64,000 nucleotides of DNA from an uncultured Ferrovum sp. (GCA_903893215.1 CAITLJ010000013.1:1-64000); one strand, 5' to 3'. Numbered from the stretch's first letter, positions 48,337 through 61,297 are shown. Program-made: numbers and translations. The notes: generated by a model from the letters alone, not told the origin.

Positions 48337-50024
48337 GGCGCAGAAACTAACACATGACGGCTGTCGCGGGCCACCAGCCGCATGGGCAGGCCGGTGCTGA
48401 GCAGGTGCGCGTAGCGCGCGGGTTCCATCACCGCATGGTCGCCCGGCTGGCTGCCCCATGTGGCACGGAAAGCCGCTTCGGAAGGAATCGACAGCGCCGG
48501 TTCCTGCTGCAGGCCAAATTCCAGCTCATCAAGAAAATCGACCAGGATCACGGTGCGATCCAGATAAAAATCGAGTGTCTGGTCGTACGTGCCCACGCTG
48601 AACAGGCGCGCGTCGGCGGGGATGCGGGTGCGCAGGGCGTTGGCTTCCACCCATGGCCGGCTCGAGTTGAATTCTGCCAGTGCGCTGGCGCCGTGCAGGC
48701 TGGCCTGCGCTGCCAGCAGGGTGCTCAGTCCCAACAGCAAACACGCCAGCAGGCGCCGTTGCGCGGGCAACAGGCGCAGCGCGATTACCCCGAGCGCCAC
48801 CGCGAATGACCCGATCAGCAACCAGGGCGCCAGTTGGGCATACGGCGTGATCATGTCGGCATCCATGTCGAGCGAAATGCCCAGCGCGCGGTCCAGCCCG
48901 CGGCCGAGCAGCAACAGTCCGGCCAGTCCGAGCACGCCGCTCAGCGCCAGTCCACCGAGGGTGAGCAGGCGCCGCGGCAGCGCCGGACCCTGCTGCAAGG
49001 CGTGCGTCAGCAGCACGGCCAGCGGCGGAAAGGCAGGATAGATGTAACTTGGCAGTTTCGATCCGGATGCGCTGAAAAACGCCACCACCCCCAGCGCATA
49101 ACAGAGCAGGAAGCGTTGCGGCCGGAAACCTTCCGGATTGACCGGGCCGGTGGACCAGGCGCGCACCAGCGCGGCCGGCAGCAACAGCGTCCAGGGCAGC
49201 AGTCCGCACAGCAGCAGCGGCAGGAAATACCAGCCTGGTTCCACCCGGCGGTGCACCGTGCTGGCAAAACGTTCGAAGTGCTCGTGAATGAAAAAGAAGT
49301 GCGGAAAAGCCGGATTGCGCCAGCTCACCAGCACGAACCACGGACCTGCCACCAGCAGCAGGGTGAGCAGCACCTGCGGCAGATGCAGGCGGCGCCAGCC
49401 CGACAGGCTGAGTGTGCAAACGGTATATAGCGCCAACCCGACGCCGGGCAGCACCAGTGCGATCAGCCCTTTGCTCAGCATGGCCAAGCCGGCACTGGCT
49501 CCTGCCAGCGCCATCCAGCGCGGACTGGCGGCCGAGCGCTGCGCCTGCAGGTAACAGGCCACGGTGGCGGTCAAAAAGGCCGTTACCCCGGCGTCCAGGG
49601 TATTCACGTGACCAAGCAACGCAGGGTAGAGAGCGCCCGCCATCACCACGGCGGCCAGAAGTCCGCCTGCCGCATTGAGTCCGGCCAGACGGGCCATCCA
49701 GGCCGTCAGCACGATACTCAGGAAGCCACAGGCGGTGGCCCACAGCCGCGCTGTCTGTTCGTTAACACCAAACGACTGGTAGGCGATGGCGGTGGCCCAA
49801 TATTGCAGGGGGGGCTTCTCGAAGTACTGGATGCCGTTCAGCCGGGGTGTCACAAAATCACCGCCCTTTGCCATTTCGCGGGCAATCTCGCCGTAGCGGC
49901 CTTCGTCGGGCCGGCCCAGCGGCCGGTGGTCAAGCGTGCTGCACCAGAGTGCGCCCAGCACCAGCCAGACGGCGACCAGCAACAGCCACGGCAACGGCGC
50001 TTCTTTTCGATACTGCAGCTTCAC
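48333..50024 (-). CDS. arnT: Ara4N lipid A glycosyltransferase (ArnT type, GT83)
   Basis: ArnT moves L-Ara4N from undecaprenyl phosphate to lipid A in the periplasm, lowering negative charge and polymyxin sensitivity. The 563-aa protein has about 12 hydrophobic segments and the conserved RPDEGRYGEIAREM near the first loop, with FEKPPLQYW following. Its ATG overlaps the smr stop by 4 nt, and its stop overlaps the arnE-like gene. Confidence 0.9.
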   Translation of the reverse strand: MKLQYRKEAPLPWLLLVAVWLVLGALWCSTLDHRPLGRPDEGRYGEIAREMAKGGDFVTPRLNGIQYFEKPPLQYWATAIAYQSFGVNEQTARLWATACGFLSIVLTAWMARLAGLNAAGGLLAAVVMAGALYPALLGHVNTLDAGVTAFLTATVACYLQAQRSAASPRWMALAGASAGLAMLSKGLIALVLPGVGLALYTVCTLSLSGWRRLHLPQVLLTLLLVAGPWFVLVSWRNPAFPHFFFIHEHFERFASTVHRRVEPGWYFLPLLLCGLLPWTLLLPAALVRAWSTGPVNPEGFRPQRFLLCYALGVVAFFSASGSKLPSYIYPAFPPLAVLLTHALQQGPALPRRLLTLGGLALSGVLGLAGLLLLGRGLDRALGISLDMDADMITPYAQLAPWLLIGSFAVALGVIALRLLPAQRRLLACLLLGLSTLLAAQASLHGASALAEFNSSRPWVEANALRTRIPADARLFSVGTYDQTLDFYLDRTVILVDFLDELEFGLQQEPALSIPSEAAFRATWGSQPGDHAVMEPARYAHLLSTGLPMRLVARDSRHVLVSAP

Positions 50025-50704
50025 GAGGCTTTCAGCAGCACGGTCACCGCGCCGGCGCCACCCTGGCCGGCGGCCGCATCGCAGAAGGCCAGCACTTCAT
50101 CCTTCTGCATCAGCCAGCCACGGGTGCGGTCGCGCAGCACGGGTTCGCCGGTGCTGCTTCCATACCCCTTGCCATGGATGATCAGTACGCAGCGCAGACC
50201 GCGCTTGCGCGACCGCGCAAGGAACACCACCACTGCCGCGCGCGCCTCCTCCAGGCGAAGTCCATGCAGGTCGAGCGCGTCCTGCACGGCCCAGCGCCCC
50301 TGCACCAGGTCGCGCAGCACCTTGCCGGGCAGCCCATGTGCCAGGTAATTTTCGGCATCGCCGATTTCGATGGCATCCGACAGGAAATCCGGCCCCGCCA
50401 GCGCTTCCTCCAGTGCGGCATCCTCGTCCCGCATGCTGTGGATCGGCACCGGCGCCGGTTTGGGGCGCTCCGGGATCACGTGCCCGGAGTCGCGCACTGG
50501 CCGCGCGTCCGCCACTTCGGCTCGGAACAGGTTGGCTTCGTCCTCGTCCTCGTCTTGGTCCATGGCAGTTTGGTTCTCGATGGCAGGCTCGGGAGGGGCG
50601 CTGGCAGCAGCCTCAATGGCCTGCTGGTGCCAGCGCAGCAGCAGGCGGCGGAACGGGGTGGCATCCCGCTGGCGCAGTTTGCGGCGCGGACGCAGGACCG
50701 CCAT
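50021..50704 (-). CDS. Smr-domain protein (predicted nuclease)
   Basis: The 227-aa protein has a variable acidic N-terminal half and a C-terminal Smr domain with LDLHGLRLEEAR and LIIHGKGYGS (HGxG motif), as in the C-terminus of MutS2 and stand-alone SmrA/SmrB proteins. Some Smr proteins nick DNA or cleave RNA on collided ribosomes; the substrate here is unknown. It lies 39 bp downstream of trxB and overlaps arnT by 4 nt. Confidence 0.88.
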   Translation of the reverse strand: MAVLRPRRKLRQRDATPFRRLLLRWHQQAIEAAASAPPEPAIENQTAMDQDEDEDEANLFRAEVADARPVRDSGHVIPERPKPAPVPIHSMRDEDAALEEALAGPDFLSDAIEIGDAENYLAHGLPGKVLRDLVQGRWAVQDALDLHGLRLEEARAAVVVFLARSRKRGLRCVLIIHGKGYGSSTGEPVLRDRTRGWLMQKDEVLAFCDAAAGQGGAGAVTVLLKAS

Positions 50705-50743
50705 GCCGTGTTGACTCCCGCGATCCGCTATGCCGCCAGCGCG

Positions 50744-51739
<996 letters not shown>

Positions 51740-51740
51740 C

Positions 51741-51746
51741 TATAAT
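51741..51746 (+). promoter_or_regulatory. Probable -10 element of the ftsK promoter
   Basis: A perfect TATAAT stands 40 bp before the ftsK ATG in the trxB-ftsK divergent region. The best -35 match upstream is poor (TTCCTG, spacing 15), so activator use or a weak promoter is likely. Confidence 0.45.
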
Positions 51747-51786
51747 CTCACGAGCCGTCCAGACCGCGCACCTGCTGCGCCACCGC

Positions 51787-54282
51787 ATGATCTCCTTATT
51801 TCAGCGTTCCCCAGCAAAACCAGAGCCTGCGCCTGCGCCCAAGCGTCGGCGGGGCTCGCCACGGCAGGTCGAACCGCTCGACCTGGACGAGGAAGACGTG
51901 CTCGACCTGCTGGAAGACGACGCCACCGATCCACAGGTCAGCAAACTGCCGCCGCGCCGACGTGTTCGCGACCGTGCGGCTGCAAACACGTCGGCCGTCA
52001 ACGCGACTGGCACTGGCGACCCGCGCCTGATGCGGCTGCTGCATGAAGCCTGGTGGACGGCGCGGATGGTGATGGCTTTGTTCCTGGTGGTGGCCCTGGC
52101 CACTTACCATCGCACCGATTCCGGTTGGAGCACCCGCAGTGCCGATGGCGTGGTGGCCAATCTGGCCGGCCATCTGGGGGCCTGGATGGCGGATGTGCTG
52201 TTCCTGCTGTTCGGATTTTCGGCGTGGTGGTGTGTGATGGCACTGGTGTTCACGGCGTGGCGCAGCTGGCGCGCGCAGGCTCCGCACAGTGCGGCCAGCC
52301 GATGGTGGCTGCTGGCGGTGCCGCTGGGCTTCGGCCTGATGATGGCGGGTAGTGCTACGCTGGAATACCTGCGGCTGGCGCGTCACCCGCTAGCCCTGCC
52401 CGGAACGGCCGGTGGCGTGCTGGGCGCTGTGCTTGGCCAACTGGCCGCGCAGCAGACCGGTGTGCTGGGGGCCTTGCTCGGCGCCCTCTCGGCCATGGCC
52501 GTGGGATTCAGCCTGTACACCGGCATATCATGGCTCACCGTGGCCGAGCGGCTCGGTCACGCCAGCGAACAGGGCGTGCGCAGCGCCGTCCGTGGTGTGC
52601 AGGATTGGCAGGACCGTCAGGCCGGCAAGCAGGCCGCCGAGGCGCGCACTGCAGCAGTCAGCGAGGTGCGGGTCAAGCTGAACGTGGAGACGGCCGAGCC
52701 GGTGGTGATTGCGCCGCCGGTGATGGAAATCGTCAAGTCCGAGCGGGCCGTGCGCGAAAAACAGGTGCCACTGTTCGAAGAATTGCCGGATTCCAACCTG
52801 CCGGCGCTGTCCCTGCTGGATGTGGCCGATGTGCTGAAGGAGTCGGTGAGTCCCGAAACCCTCGATTTCACGTCGCGCCTGATCGAACGCAAGCTGCTCG
52901 ACTTCAATGTCGAGGTGAAGGTGCTGGCGGCTTACCCTGGTCCGGTGATCACGCGCTACGAGATCGAGCCTGCCACCGGCGTCAAGGGTAGCCAGATCGT
53001 CAACCTGATCAAGGATCTGGCGCGTGCCCTGTCGGTGGTCAGCATCCGTGTGGTCGAAACCATTCCTGGCAAGACCTGCATGGGCCTGGAGATTCCCAAT
53101 CCGCGCCGCCAGATCGTGCGCCTGTCCGAAATCGTGTCCAGCAAGGCCTACGCCGATCTGGCTTCGCCCCTCACCATGGCGCTCGGCAAGGATATTGCCG
53201 GCCATCCGGTGGTGGCCGACCTCGCCCGCATGCCGCACCTGCTGGTGGCGGGTACCACCGGCTCGGGCAAGTCGGTGGCGATCAACGCCATGATCCTGTC
53301 GCTGCTCTACAAGGCGACTGCGGCCGAGGTGCGCCTGATCCTGATCGACCCCAAGATGCTGGAGCTGTCGATTTACGATGGCATTCCCCACCTGCTGGCG
53401 CCGGTGGTGACCGACATGAAGCAGGCCTCCACGGCCCTGAACTGGTGTGTGGGCGAGATGGACCGTCGCTACAAGGTGATGTCGGCGCTGGGAGTGCGCA
53501 ACCTCGCCGGCTACAACCAGAAGATTGCCGACGCCCAGCGCGACGGCACACCGATCACCAATCCCTTCTCGCTCACGCCGGACGCGCCCGAGCCGCTCAA
53601 TCATTTTCCGCTGATCGTGGTGGTGATCGACGAACTGGCCGACCTGATGATGGTGGTGGGCAAGAAGGTGGAGGAGCTGATTGCCCGACTGGCGCAGAAA
53701 GCGCGGGCTGCCGGCATCCATCTGATCGTGGCTACCCAGCGTCCATCGGTGGACGTGATCACGGGCTTGATCAAGGCCAATATTCCCACCCGGATTGCCT
53801 TTCAGGTGTCGAGTCGGATCGACTCGCGCACGATCCTGGATCAGATGGGGGCCGAAGCCTTGCTCGGGCAGGGCGACATGCTCTACCTGCCACCGGGCAC
53901 CGGCTATCCGCTGCGTGTGCACGGCGCCTTTGTCGCCGATGCCGAGGTGCACCGGGTGGCCGAGGCGCTCAAGGCGCAAGGTCCTCCGGATTACATCGAA
54001 GGGCTGCTGGATGATCCCGCTGAGGGCGGGCTGGATGGCATGCCTGCCGCCGGCGCAGAGACCGACGGCGAAGCCGATCCCATGTATGACGAGGCGGTGG
54101 CGCTGGTGCTGAAAACCCGGCGTGCCTCGATCTCGCTGGTGCAGCGCCACTTGCGCATCGGCTATAACCGGGCGGCACGCCTGATCGAACAGATGGAGCG
54201 CGCCGGACTGGTGTCGTCAATGGCCACCAACGGCAACCGCGATGTGCTGGTACCCAATAGCGGCGGGGGAGGGGACGAATGA
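51787..54282 (+). CDS. ftsK: DNA translocase FtsK
   Basis: FtsK links division to chromosome dimer resolution by pumping DNA at the septum. The 831-aa protein has an acidic N-terminal tail, four membrane helices (about residues 90-260), a short linker (much shorter than in E. coli), the motor domain with Walker [10 protein letters not shown] and Walker B-like [11 protein letters not shown], and a C-terminal gamma winged helix ([20 protein letters not shown]) for KOPS reading. The short linker is common outside enterobacteria. The stop overlaps lolA by 4 nt. Confidence 0.97.
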   Translation: MISLFQRSPAKPEPAPAPKRRRGSPRQVEPLDLDEEDVLDLLEDDATDPQVSKLPPRRRVRDRAAANTSAVNATGTGDPRLMRLLHEAWWTARMVMALFLVVALATYHRTDSGWSTRSADGVVANLAGHLGAWMADVLFLLFGFSAWWCVMALVFTAWRSWRAQAPHSAASRWWLLAVPLGFGLMMAGSATLEYLRLARHPLALPGTAGGVLGAVLGQLAAQQTGVLGALLGALSAMAVGFSLYTGISWLTVAERLGHASEQGVRSAVRGVQDWQDRQAGKQAAEARTAAVSEVRVKLNVETAEPVVIAPPVMEIVKSERAVREKQVPLFEELPDSNLPALSLLDVADVLKESVSPETLDFTSRLIERKLLDFNVEVKVLAAYPGPVITRYEIEPATGVKGSQIVNLIKDLARALSVVSIRVVETIPGKTCMGLEIPNPRRQIVRLSEIVSSKAYADLASPLTMALGKDIAGHPVVADLARMPHLLVAGTTGSGKSVAINAMILSLLYKATAAEVRLILIDPKMLELSIYDGIPHLLAPVVTDMKQASTALNWCVGEMDRRYKVMSALGVRNLAGYNQKIADAQRDGTPITNPFSLTPDAPEPLNHFPLIVVVIDELADLMMVVGKKVEELIARLAQKARAAGIHLIVATQRPSVDVITGLIKANIPTRIAFQVSSRIDSRTILDQMGAEALLGQGDMLYLPPGTGYPLRVHGAFVADAEVHRVAEALKAQGPPDYIEGLLDDPAEGGLDGMPAAGAETDGEADPMYDEAVALVLKTRRASISLVQRHLRIGYNRAARLIEQMERAGLVSSMATNGNRDVLVPNSGGGGDE

Positions 54283-54974
54283 TTCATCCGGTTAACAGGG
54301 GCACAGTGCACGCAGGCGCGCGCCAGTCGCCGCGAAATGTTTGCCAGCTGGTGTTGGCCCGGTTGCCCGCCGCAGCCGGACTGGCCGGCCTGTTGCTGAC
54401 TTCCGTCGCTCATGCGGACGGCCTGACACGCCTGCGCGCCTTCATGGAGGGCGCGCGCTCCGGTCAGGCCGAATTCACCCAGCAACTTACGTCGCGCGAT
54501 GGCAAGGTGCAGCCGGTGGTGTCCGGCAGCCTGGCCTTTCAGCGCCCCGGCCATTTTCGCTGGGACATCCAGAAGCCATACAAACAGTTGATCGTGGCGG
54601 ACGGTGAAAAAATCTGGCTGTGGGATCCCGACCTCAACCAGGCCACCGTGAAGGGGCAGGACAAGGCCCTCGGTGCCAGTCCTGCCGCCTTGCTGGCGGG
54701 CGACGACACCCGTCTGGAGCGCGATTTTGCGCTCAAATCGCGCCCTGACGCCGAGGGCTTGGAGTGGGTGGAGGCCATCCCGCGATCCAGCGACGCTGGC
54801 TTTGACAGTATCCTGATCGGCTTTGCTGGCAGCGAACTGGCACGCATGGACCTGAAGGACAGCTTTGGTCAGCGCACGCGCATTGCCTTCAGCCACTTTC
54901 AGGGTGCGGTCGCCAGGGGGGGCGAGGCATTCCACTTCAAGCCGCCGGCGGGGGCCGACGTGGTGCGCGAATAG
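54279..54974 (+). CDS. lolA: Outer-membrane lipoprotein carrier protein
   Basis: LolA ferries lipoproteins through the periplasm to LolB. The 231-aa precursor has a long N-region and a signal peptide whose hydrophobic core lies near residues 30-44, ending at AHADG. The mature part has [48 protein letters not shown], typical of LolA. ATG 54279 overlaps the ftsK stop; a later start is possible because the N-region is unusually long. rarA follows. Confidence 0.94.
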   Translation: MIHPVNRGTVHAGARQSPRNVCQLVLARLPAAAGLAGLLLTSVAHADGLTRLRAFMEGARSGQAEFTQQLTSRDGKVQPVVSGSLAFQRPGHFRWDIQKPYKQLIVADGEKIWLWDPDLNQATVKGQDKALGASPAALLAGDDTRLERDFALKSRPDAEGLEWVEAIPRSSDAGFDSILIGFAGSELARMDLKDSFGQRTRIAFSHFQGAVARGGEAFHFKPPAGADVVRE

Positions 54975-54976
54975 AC

Positions 54977-56287
54977 TTGGCCGCCGATCTGTTCGACGTC
55001 GAACCCACCCGGCCGCTGGCCGAGGCGCTGCGTCCCGCCACGCTGGATGAAGTGATCGGCCAATCGCACCTGCTGGGCCCGGGCAAACCGCTGCGCCTGG
55101 CGTTTCAGTCAGGCAAGCCACACTCGATGATCCTGTGGGGCCCGCCCGGTGTCGGCAAGACCACCCTGGCGCGCCTTACGGCGCGTGCCTTCGCCTGCGA
55201 GTTCATTGCCCTCTCGGCGGTGTTTTCTGGCGTCAAGGACATTCGCGCCGCCATGGAGCAGGCCGGACAATTCCTGCAGCAGGGCAGGCAAACCATCCTG
55301 TTTGTGGACGAAATCCACCGCTTCAACAAGTCACAGCAGGATGCGCTGTTGCCCTACGCCGAGTCGGGGCTGATCACGCTGATCGGGGCCACCACCGAGA
55401 ATCCCTCCTTTGAGGTGAACTCGGCCCTGCTGTCACGAGCGCAGGTGTATGTGCTGAAGTCGCTCACCGACGAGGAACTGCTGTTGTTACTGGCGCGGGC
55501 GCGCGCCACGGCACTGGCCCATCTGACCTTTGATGACGATGCCGTGGCTACCCTTATAGGCTACGCCGACGGCGATGCACGTCGCTTTCTCAACCTGCTC
55601 GAACAGTGCAGCACGGCGGCGGGGGCCTCCGGCATTGCGCAGGTGAGTGGTGAATTCATCCAGAACGCGCTTACCCTGAACGCCCGACGCTTTGACAAGG
55701 GGGGCGATAATTTCTATGACCAGATTTCGGCCCTGCACAAGTCGGTACGCGGTTCTCATCCCGATGCCGCCCTGTACTGGCTGTGCCGCATGCTCGACGG
55801 CGGCGCCGACCCGCGCTATCTGGCGCGGCGCATTGTGCGCATGGCGTGGGAAGACATCGGCATTGCCGATCCGCGCGCCATGCAGATCGCCAACGATGCC
55901 GCACTGACCTTCGAGCGGCTGGGTTCACCCGAAGGTGAACTGGCACTCGGACAGGCGGTGATCTACCTGGCGTCGGCTGCCAAGAGCAACGCCGGTTACA
56001 ACGCCTACAACCGTGCGCGCGCCTTTGTGGCGCAGGACAAGAGCCGCGAAGTGCCGGTGCACCTGCGTAATGCGCCGACCAAGCTGATGAAGGAACTCGG
56101 TCATGGTCATGCCTATCGCTATGCGCATGACGAACCCAATGCCTATGCGGCTGGCGAAACTTACCTGCCTGACGGCATGCCAGAACCGCAGTGGTACCAA
56201 CCCGTGCCGCGCGGCCTGGAAGTGAAGATTGCCGAAAAGCTGGCCTGGCTGCGCAATCTTGACCGCGAGGCCGGGCAGGGCAGTTAG
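54977..56287 (+). CDS. rarA: Replication-associated recombination protein A (MgsA/RarA AAA+ ATPase)
   Basis: RarA is a clamp-loader-like ATPase acting at stalled replication forks. The 436-aa protein starts with [16 protein letters not shown] and has LGPGKPL, Walker [10 protein letters not shown], Walker [11 protein letters not shown], the sensor [10 protein letters not shown] and the C-terminal tetramerisation region with [15 protein letters not shown]. The start appears to be TTG 54977, 2 bp after lolA; no in-frame ATG precedes the conserved N-terminus. The order ftsK-lolA-rarA-serS is conserved widely. Confidence 0.95.
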   Translation: MAADLFDVEPTRPLAEALRPATLDEVIGQSHLLGPGKPLRLAFQSGKPHSMILWGPPGVGKTTLARLTARAFACEFIALSAVFSGVKDIRAAMEQAGQFLQQGRQTILFVDEIHRFNKSQQDALLPYAESGLITLIGATTENPSFEVNSALLSRAQVYVLKSLTDEELLLLLARARATALAHLTFDDDAVATLIGYADGDARRFLNLLEQCSTAAGASGIAQVSGEFIQNALTLNARRFDKGGDNFYDQISALHKSVRGSHPDAALYWLCRMLDGGADPRYLARRIVRMAWEDIGIADPRAMQIANDAALTFERLGSPEGELALGQAVIYLASAAKSNAGYNAYNRARAFVAQDKSREVPVHLRNAPTKLMKELGHGHAYRYAHDEPNAYAAGETYLPDGMPEPQWYQPVPRGLEVKIAEKLAWLRNLDREAGQGS

Positions 56288-56305
56288 TGGCAACCTTGCG
56301 TCAGA

Positions 56306-56677
56306 TCATGTTCCGGGACGCAGCACCCAGGCGGCCGCCAGGATCAGGCCGCAAAATCCGGCACATACATGCAGCGACAGCACGATGGTCAGCCCCTGGC
56401 GGGCGTAGCGCGCGACCACCCAGCCCAGCAGCCCGAGCACCAGGGCACAGGCCATGAATCCGGCGGGCAACTGGCCAGTTGGCCCCGGTAGTGGCGGAAT
56501 TGCTGCTGCCGCCTGCGCCACCGCCCGCAGCAGGGCCAGCAGCGCGGCAGCGCCCGCTGCCAGATGGGCGCGGCGCAGCAGCACCGGGCTGCGCACTTCG
56601 CGCAACACGTAGCCGACCAGTGTGATGCCAAGCAGGCCGGTGGTGCCCAGCAGGGTGAGGGTCAGGATATTCGACAC
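56306..56677 (-). CDS. Small polytopic membrane protein, unknown
   Basis: The 123-aa protein has four predicted membrane helices (about residues 5-25, 37-58, 70-90, 97-118) and short loops. GTG 56677 has GGAG about 9 nt upstream on the minus strand. I do not recognise a family. A longer frame on the same strand at 56301-56702 is Arg/Pro/Gly-rich and looks like a shadow. It converges on rarA, 18 bp apart. Confidence 0.6.
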   Translation of the reverse strand: MSNILTLTLLGTTGLLGITLVGYVLREVRSPVLLRRAHLAAGAAALLALLRAVAQAAAAIPPLPGPTGQLPAGFMACALVLGLLGWVVARYARQGLTIVLSLHVCAGFCGLILAAAWVLRPGT

Positions 56678-56777
56678 GCGTCAGATTCTCCGGTGGGTGC
56701 AAAGCAGTGTGGGCCGCCGCCCGGACAGCTTCAGGGCCAGGCGCGAGAGTGTGGTTTTACCGTATTGGAGCATTCTC

Positions 56778-56984
56778 ATGAACAAGATCCAGTCAGTCGG
56801 CACGCTTCTGATGATTGCCAGTCTTGCCGCTTGCGGCAGCATGTCCCAACGTGGCGCAGACACTGCGGTCGGCGCCGGCGTCGGCGGTGTTGCCGGTGCT
56901 GTGCTTACCGGCGGCAGTGCCGTTGGTACCGTGGGTGGTGCCGTGGTGGGCGGGGTGATTGGCAACAGCGTCGAGAAAAAATGA
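56778..56984 (+). CDS. Glycine-zipper lipoprotein (OsmB-like)
   Basis: The 68-aa lipoprotein has a signal peptide with lipobox LAAC (C20), then a short polar piece and a glycine-zipper 2TM-like repeat rich in GxxxG (AGVGGVAGAV, GGAVVGGVIG), ending SVEKK. Such proteins are outer-membrane lipoproteins often induced by osmotic stress. ATG 56778 has GGAG upstream and gives the lipobox in the right place; upstream in-frame codons are not coding-like. Confidence 0.85.
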   Translation: MNKIQSVGTLLMIASLAACGSMSQRGADTAVGAGVGGVAGAVLTGGSAVGTVGGAVVGGVIGNSVEKK

Positions 56985-57116
56985 TCCGCCGACTTTAAAA
57001 CTCCCATCCTGGTCCCCATCGGTTTTGCTCTGGCTAAAAAAACGGTAAGGCAAATTTTGCCGCATCCGGCCGCCAGTCGGTGAATCCGCGTGACTGCGCA
57101 TGCTGCTCCGCGATAA

Positions 57117-58433
<1,317 letters not shown>

Positions 58434-58517
58434 GCGCGCACCGAGCCGGCAAGGACCCGGTCGCGCCGCGCACGGATAAGGCGCGCACGTCGCGCGCCGC
58501 AGCCAGTGCAATCTGGC

Positions 58518-60053
58518 TCAGCGTGACCGCAGCGGCAGGCTGCCCAGACTGGCCGAAAAGGGCGGCTGATAGTCTGCTTCAAAGCGCTTGAGGATGTCGT
58601 AGTAGCCGCGCACGCTGTCCACGAAGTTGACCGGCTCGCCGCCGCGGGCGTAACCCGCCTTCAGGTCCTGAAACACGGCCGGGTCGGCCAGGCTGGGCAG
58701 CATGCGCTTGACGTCCACCCAGCTCGATGGATTCAGGCCCTGGCGCTGCGCCAGCATGCGGGCATCTTCCAGATGGCCACCCCCCACGTTGTAGGCCGCC
58801 AGCGCCAGCCACAGGCGGTCCGGCATCTGGATCCGCGCAGGCAGGCCGTCGATCAGCTGTCCCAGATAGCGCGCTGCGGCGGGAATCGCCTCGGCCGGGT
58901 CGAGCCGGTTGGCCACCCCCAGCGAATCGGCTGTGTCGGCAGTCAGCATCATGATGCCGCGCACACCGGTCGGGCTGGTCGCCTGCGGATTCCATTTTGA
59001 TTCCTGGTAGGCAAGAGCAGCCAGCAGGCGCCAGTCCAGTCCGGTGCCGGACTGTGCATGCTTGAACAGCGGCACAAAGCGTGGCAAAACGCTCAGGCGG
59101 CGCTGCAGCAGACCCTCCACGTCCTGATAACCCAGCATGCCCAGGTGGCCGAAATAGTGCTCGGTCAACTCGGTCAGCTCGCCGTTGTTGGAGATACGGT
59201 TGAAGAAACTGGTGGCGCGCCGGAACAGCGCGTCCTCGCGGCCCAGTGGAAACGCCCAGCACTGATGTTGCGGTTGTCCGAGCGCAAACGCCACGCCCAG
59301 CGACGGATAGTACTGCTGGGCCAATTGCACCTGGTCAGAATCGGCCACGGCATAGGCAATCTCGCCCGCCTCCACCTTGGCGAGCAGGTCGACCGGGTCG
59401 ATATGCATGTTGACGCGCTGCAGTTGCAGCGAGCGATGTCCGTGCCTGCGCTTTTCTTCCAGCATGTCAGCATGTGCGCTATCGGCCTGAACTGCCACGG
59501 CCTCGCCATCCAGATCATCGAGATCATCCGGCCGGCTGCGGTGACGGGCGCTGTATACCAGTTGCGGGGTCACCCGGCGATAGGGGCCGGTGAACCGTGC
59601 GTCGCGGGTCCAGTGCGGGTCTTCGAGCAGGCCGGCAGCCGCGAAATGCGCGCGACGCGAGTACAGCGCCCAGCGGATCTCGCTCAGCGATTCAAGCACC
59701 AGGAAGCGCACCGCCTTCTTCTGTTCCTTGGCAAAGCGCCGCGCCAGTTCCACCTCCAGGCCACTCAGGCTGCCGTCCGGGTTGACGTGATAGATCGCGG
59801 TTCCCGGGCGGGTGGCCACCACCAGTTCGCTGCTTTCGTCGGAGGGCATCACCTGCGGTGGCGGGCTGATTGCATGAATCCGCGTGGCCACCACGCCAGT
59901 CTGCTTGCAGCTTGCCAGCAAGGCAGCGGCACCTGGCAGCAGGCCTGCTGTTGCCCCGCGCAGCAACCCGCCGGTCGCGGCGGACAAAGAGGGCGTGAGC
60001 AGTATCCCAGCAGGCAGACGCGCAAGCCAGCGGCGCCGACCCTGCGCTATCAT
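58518..60053 (-). CDS. MltF-like membrane-bound lytic transglycosylase
   Basis: The 511-aa protein joins a periplasmic solute-binding-like domain (about residues 75-300, starting ELVVATRPGTAIYHVNPDGSLSGLEVEL) to a lytic transglycosylase domain (about 330-480, with LAALAYQESKWNPQATSPTGVRGIMML, holding the catalytic glutamate). This is the MltF layout. The N-terminus has a twin-arginine-like RRRW and a lipobox-like LASC near residue 50. ATG 60053 has AGGG upstream; ATG 60092 would overlap the divergent ispD. Function is peptidoglycan turnover. Confidence 0.88.
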   Translation of the reverse strand: MIAQGRRRWLARLPAGILLTPSLSAATGGLLRGATAGLLPGAAALLASCKQTGVVATRIHAISPPPQVMPSDESSELVVATRPGTAIYHVNPDGSLSGLEVELARRFAKEQKKAVRFLVLESLSEIRWALYSRRAHFAAAGLLEDPHWTRDARFTGPYRRVTPQLVYSARHRSRPDDLDDLDGEAVAVQADSAHADMLEEKRRHGHRSLQLQRVNMHIDPVDLLAKVEAGEIAYAVADSDQVQLAQQYYPSLGVAFALGQPQHQCWAFPLGREDALFRRATSFFNRISNNGELTELTEHYFGHLGMLGYQDVEGLLQRRLSVLPRFVPLFKHAQSGTGLDWRLLAALAYQESKWNPQATSPTGVRGIMMLTADTADSLGVANRLDPAEAIPAAARYLGQLIDGLPARIQMPDRLWLALAAYNVGGGHLEDARMLAQRQGLNPSSWVDVKRMLPSLADPAVFQDLKAGYARGGEPVNFVDSVRGYYDILKRFEADYQPPFSASLGSLPLRSR

Positions 60054-60080
60054 CGCGCTCTGCCCTTTTTTGGACGTGTC

Positions 60081-60809
60081 GTGTCGATTCATGTGCTGAT
60101 ACCTGCCGGCGGGTCCGGCAGCCGGTTTGGCGCCAGCGTACCCAAGCAGTTCCTTGCCTTGCAAGGCAGGCTGGTGCTGGAGTGGAGCCTTGCGCCGTTT
60201 CTGGCCGAGCCGGCCATAAACCATATCTGGGTGGCGCTCACCGACCAGGTGCCGGAGGATGCCGAACAGATGTTGGCCCGGTTGCGTCGCCGCCATCCCG
60301 GACGCCTGCATTGTCTGGACTGTGCCGGGGCATCGCGCGCGATCACGGTGGCCAACGCGCTCGAACTGATCGCCGAGCATAGTGAACACGACGACCCCTG
60401 GGTGCTGGTGCACGATGCTGCGCGCCCTGGGCTCGGGCGCGCAGCGCTCGATCGCTTGCTGGCGGCCCTGCAAACCGAGCCGGTGGGCGCCTTGCTGGCG
60501 GTGCCGCTGGCCGACACCCTCAAGCAGGCGGAGGCTCGCGCAGATGGCGCCGCGCAGGTGGCTGCTACCGTGCCACGCGCCGGATTGTGGCAAGCCCAGA
60601 CACCGCAGGCTTTCCGTTTGGGGCTGCTGCAGCGCGCACTGCGCGCGGCCGGCGACAGCGTGACCGATGAAGCCAGCGCCGTCGAGGCGCTGGGACTGGC
60701 ACCCCTGCTGGTGGAAGGCGACCCCCGCAATCTCAAACTGACACGCCCCAGCGATGCGTTGCTGCTCGATGCACTGCTGGCAGCACAAGAGGAGCACCCA
60801 TGCGGATAG
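60081..60809 (+). CDS. ispD: 2-C-methyl-D-erythritol 4-phosphate cytidylyltransferase
   Basis: IspD makes CDP-ME, the third MEP-pathway step. The 242-aa protein has the nucleotide-binding [11 protein letters not shown]-x-PKQ region, [11 protein letters not shown] and a late TQTPQAF-like [14 protein letters not shown] 60081 is chosen because codons upstream run into the opposing gene. It overlaps ispF by 10 nt. Confidence 0.95.
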   Translation: MSIHVLIPAGGSGSRFGASVPKQFLALQGRLVLEWSLAPFLAEPAINHIWVALTDQVPEDAEQMLARLRRRHPGRLHCLDCAGASRAITVANALELIAEHSEHDDPWVLVHDAARPGLGRAALDRLLAALQTEPVGALLAVPLADTLKQAEARADGAAQVAATVPRAGLWQAQTPQAFRLGLLQRALRAAGDSVTDEASAVEALGLAPLLVEGDPRNLKLTRPSDALLLDALLAAQEEHPCG

Positions 60810-61297
60810 GCCACGGTTTTGATGTGCATGCCCTGGTGGAAGGGCGCGACCTGATCATCGGTGGCGTGAAGATCGACCACCCACGGGGCTTGCTGGGTCA
60901 TTCGGACGCGGACGTGCTGCTGCACGCGATCAGTGACGCCATTCTCGGTGCGGCTGCCCTGGGCGACATCGGTCGCCATTTTCCGGATACGGACGCCCGC
61001 TGGCGCGGTGCCGACAGTCGCATGCTGCTGCGCGAGGTGGTGCGACTGGCTGGCGAGCGCGGCTGGCAGGTGGGCAACGTGGATGCCACCATCATCGCCC
61101 AGGCACCGCGCATGGCGCCGCACATTGCGCAGATGCGTCAGCATCTGGTCGCCGATCTTGGTGTGGTCGAAGACGCGGTGAACGTGAAGGCCACCACCAC
61201 CGAAAAACTGGGTTTTACCGGGCGCGGTGAAGGCATCGCCGCCGAAGCCGTGTGCCTGCTCATCGCGCGCATGCCATCAGGTCGCGCGCCAAACTGA
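60800..61297 (+). CDS. ispF: 2-C-methyl-D-erythritol 2,4-cyclodiphosphate synthase
   Basis: IspF cyclises CDP-ME 2-phosphate. The 165-aa protein begins [11 protein letters not shown] with the metal ligands D8 and H10, and has [18 protein letters not shown] and the family C-terminal [20 protein letters not shown]. It follows ispD in the usual order. Its 3' end overlaps the opposing kinase gene by 38 bp. Confidence 0.97.
   Translation: MRIGHGFDVHALVEGRDLIIGGVKIDHPRGLLGHSDADVLLHAISDAILGAAALGDIGRHFPDTDARWRGADSRMLLREVVRLAGERGWQVGNVDATIIAQAPRMAPHIAQMRQHLVADLGVVEDAVNVKATTTEKLGFTGRGEGIAAEAVCLLIARMPSGRAPN

Noticed and set aside
52528-54150. 540-codon minus-strand frame opposite ftsK
   Set aside because: His-rich antisense shadow of ftsK with no family resemblance.
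58434-58517. Possible tRNA-Ser gene after serS
   Set aside because: The 84-bp gap has GC-rich repeats but no cloverleaf, no TTC-like T-loop and no serine anticodon arm that I could fold.
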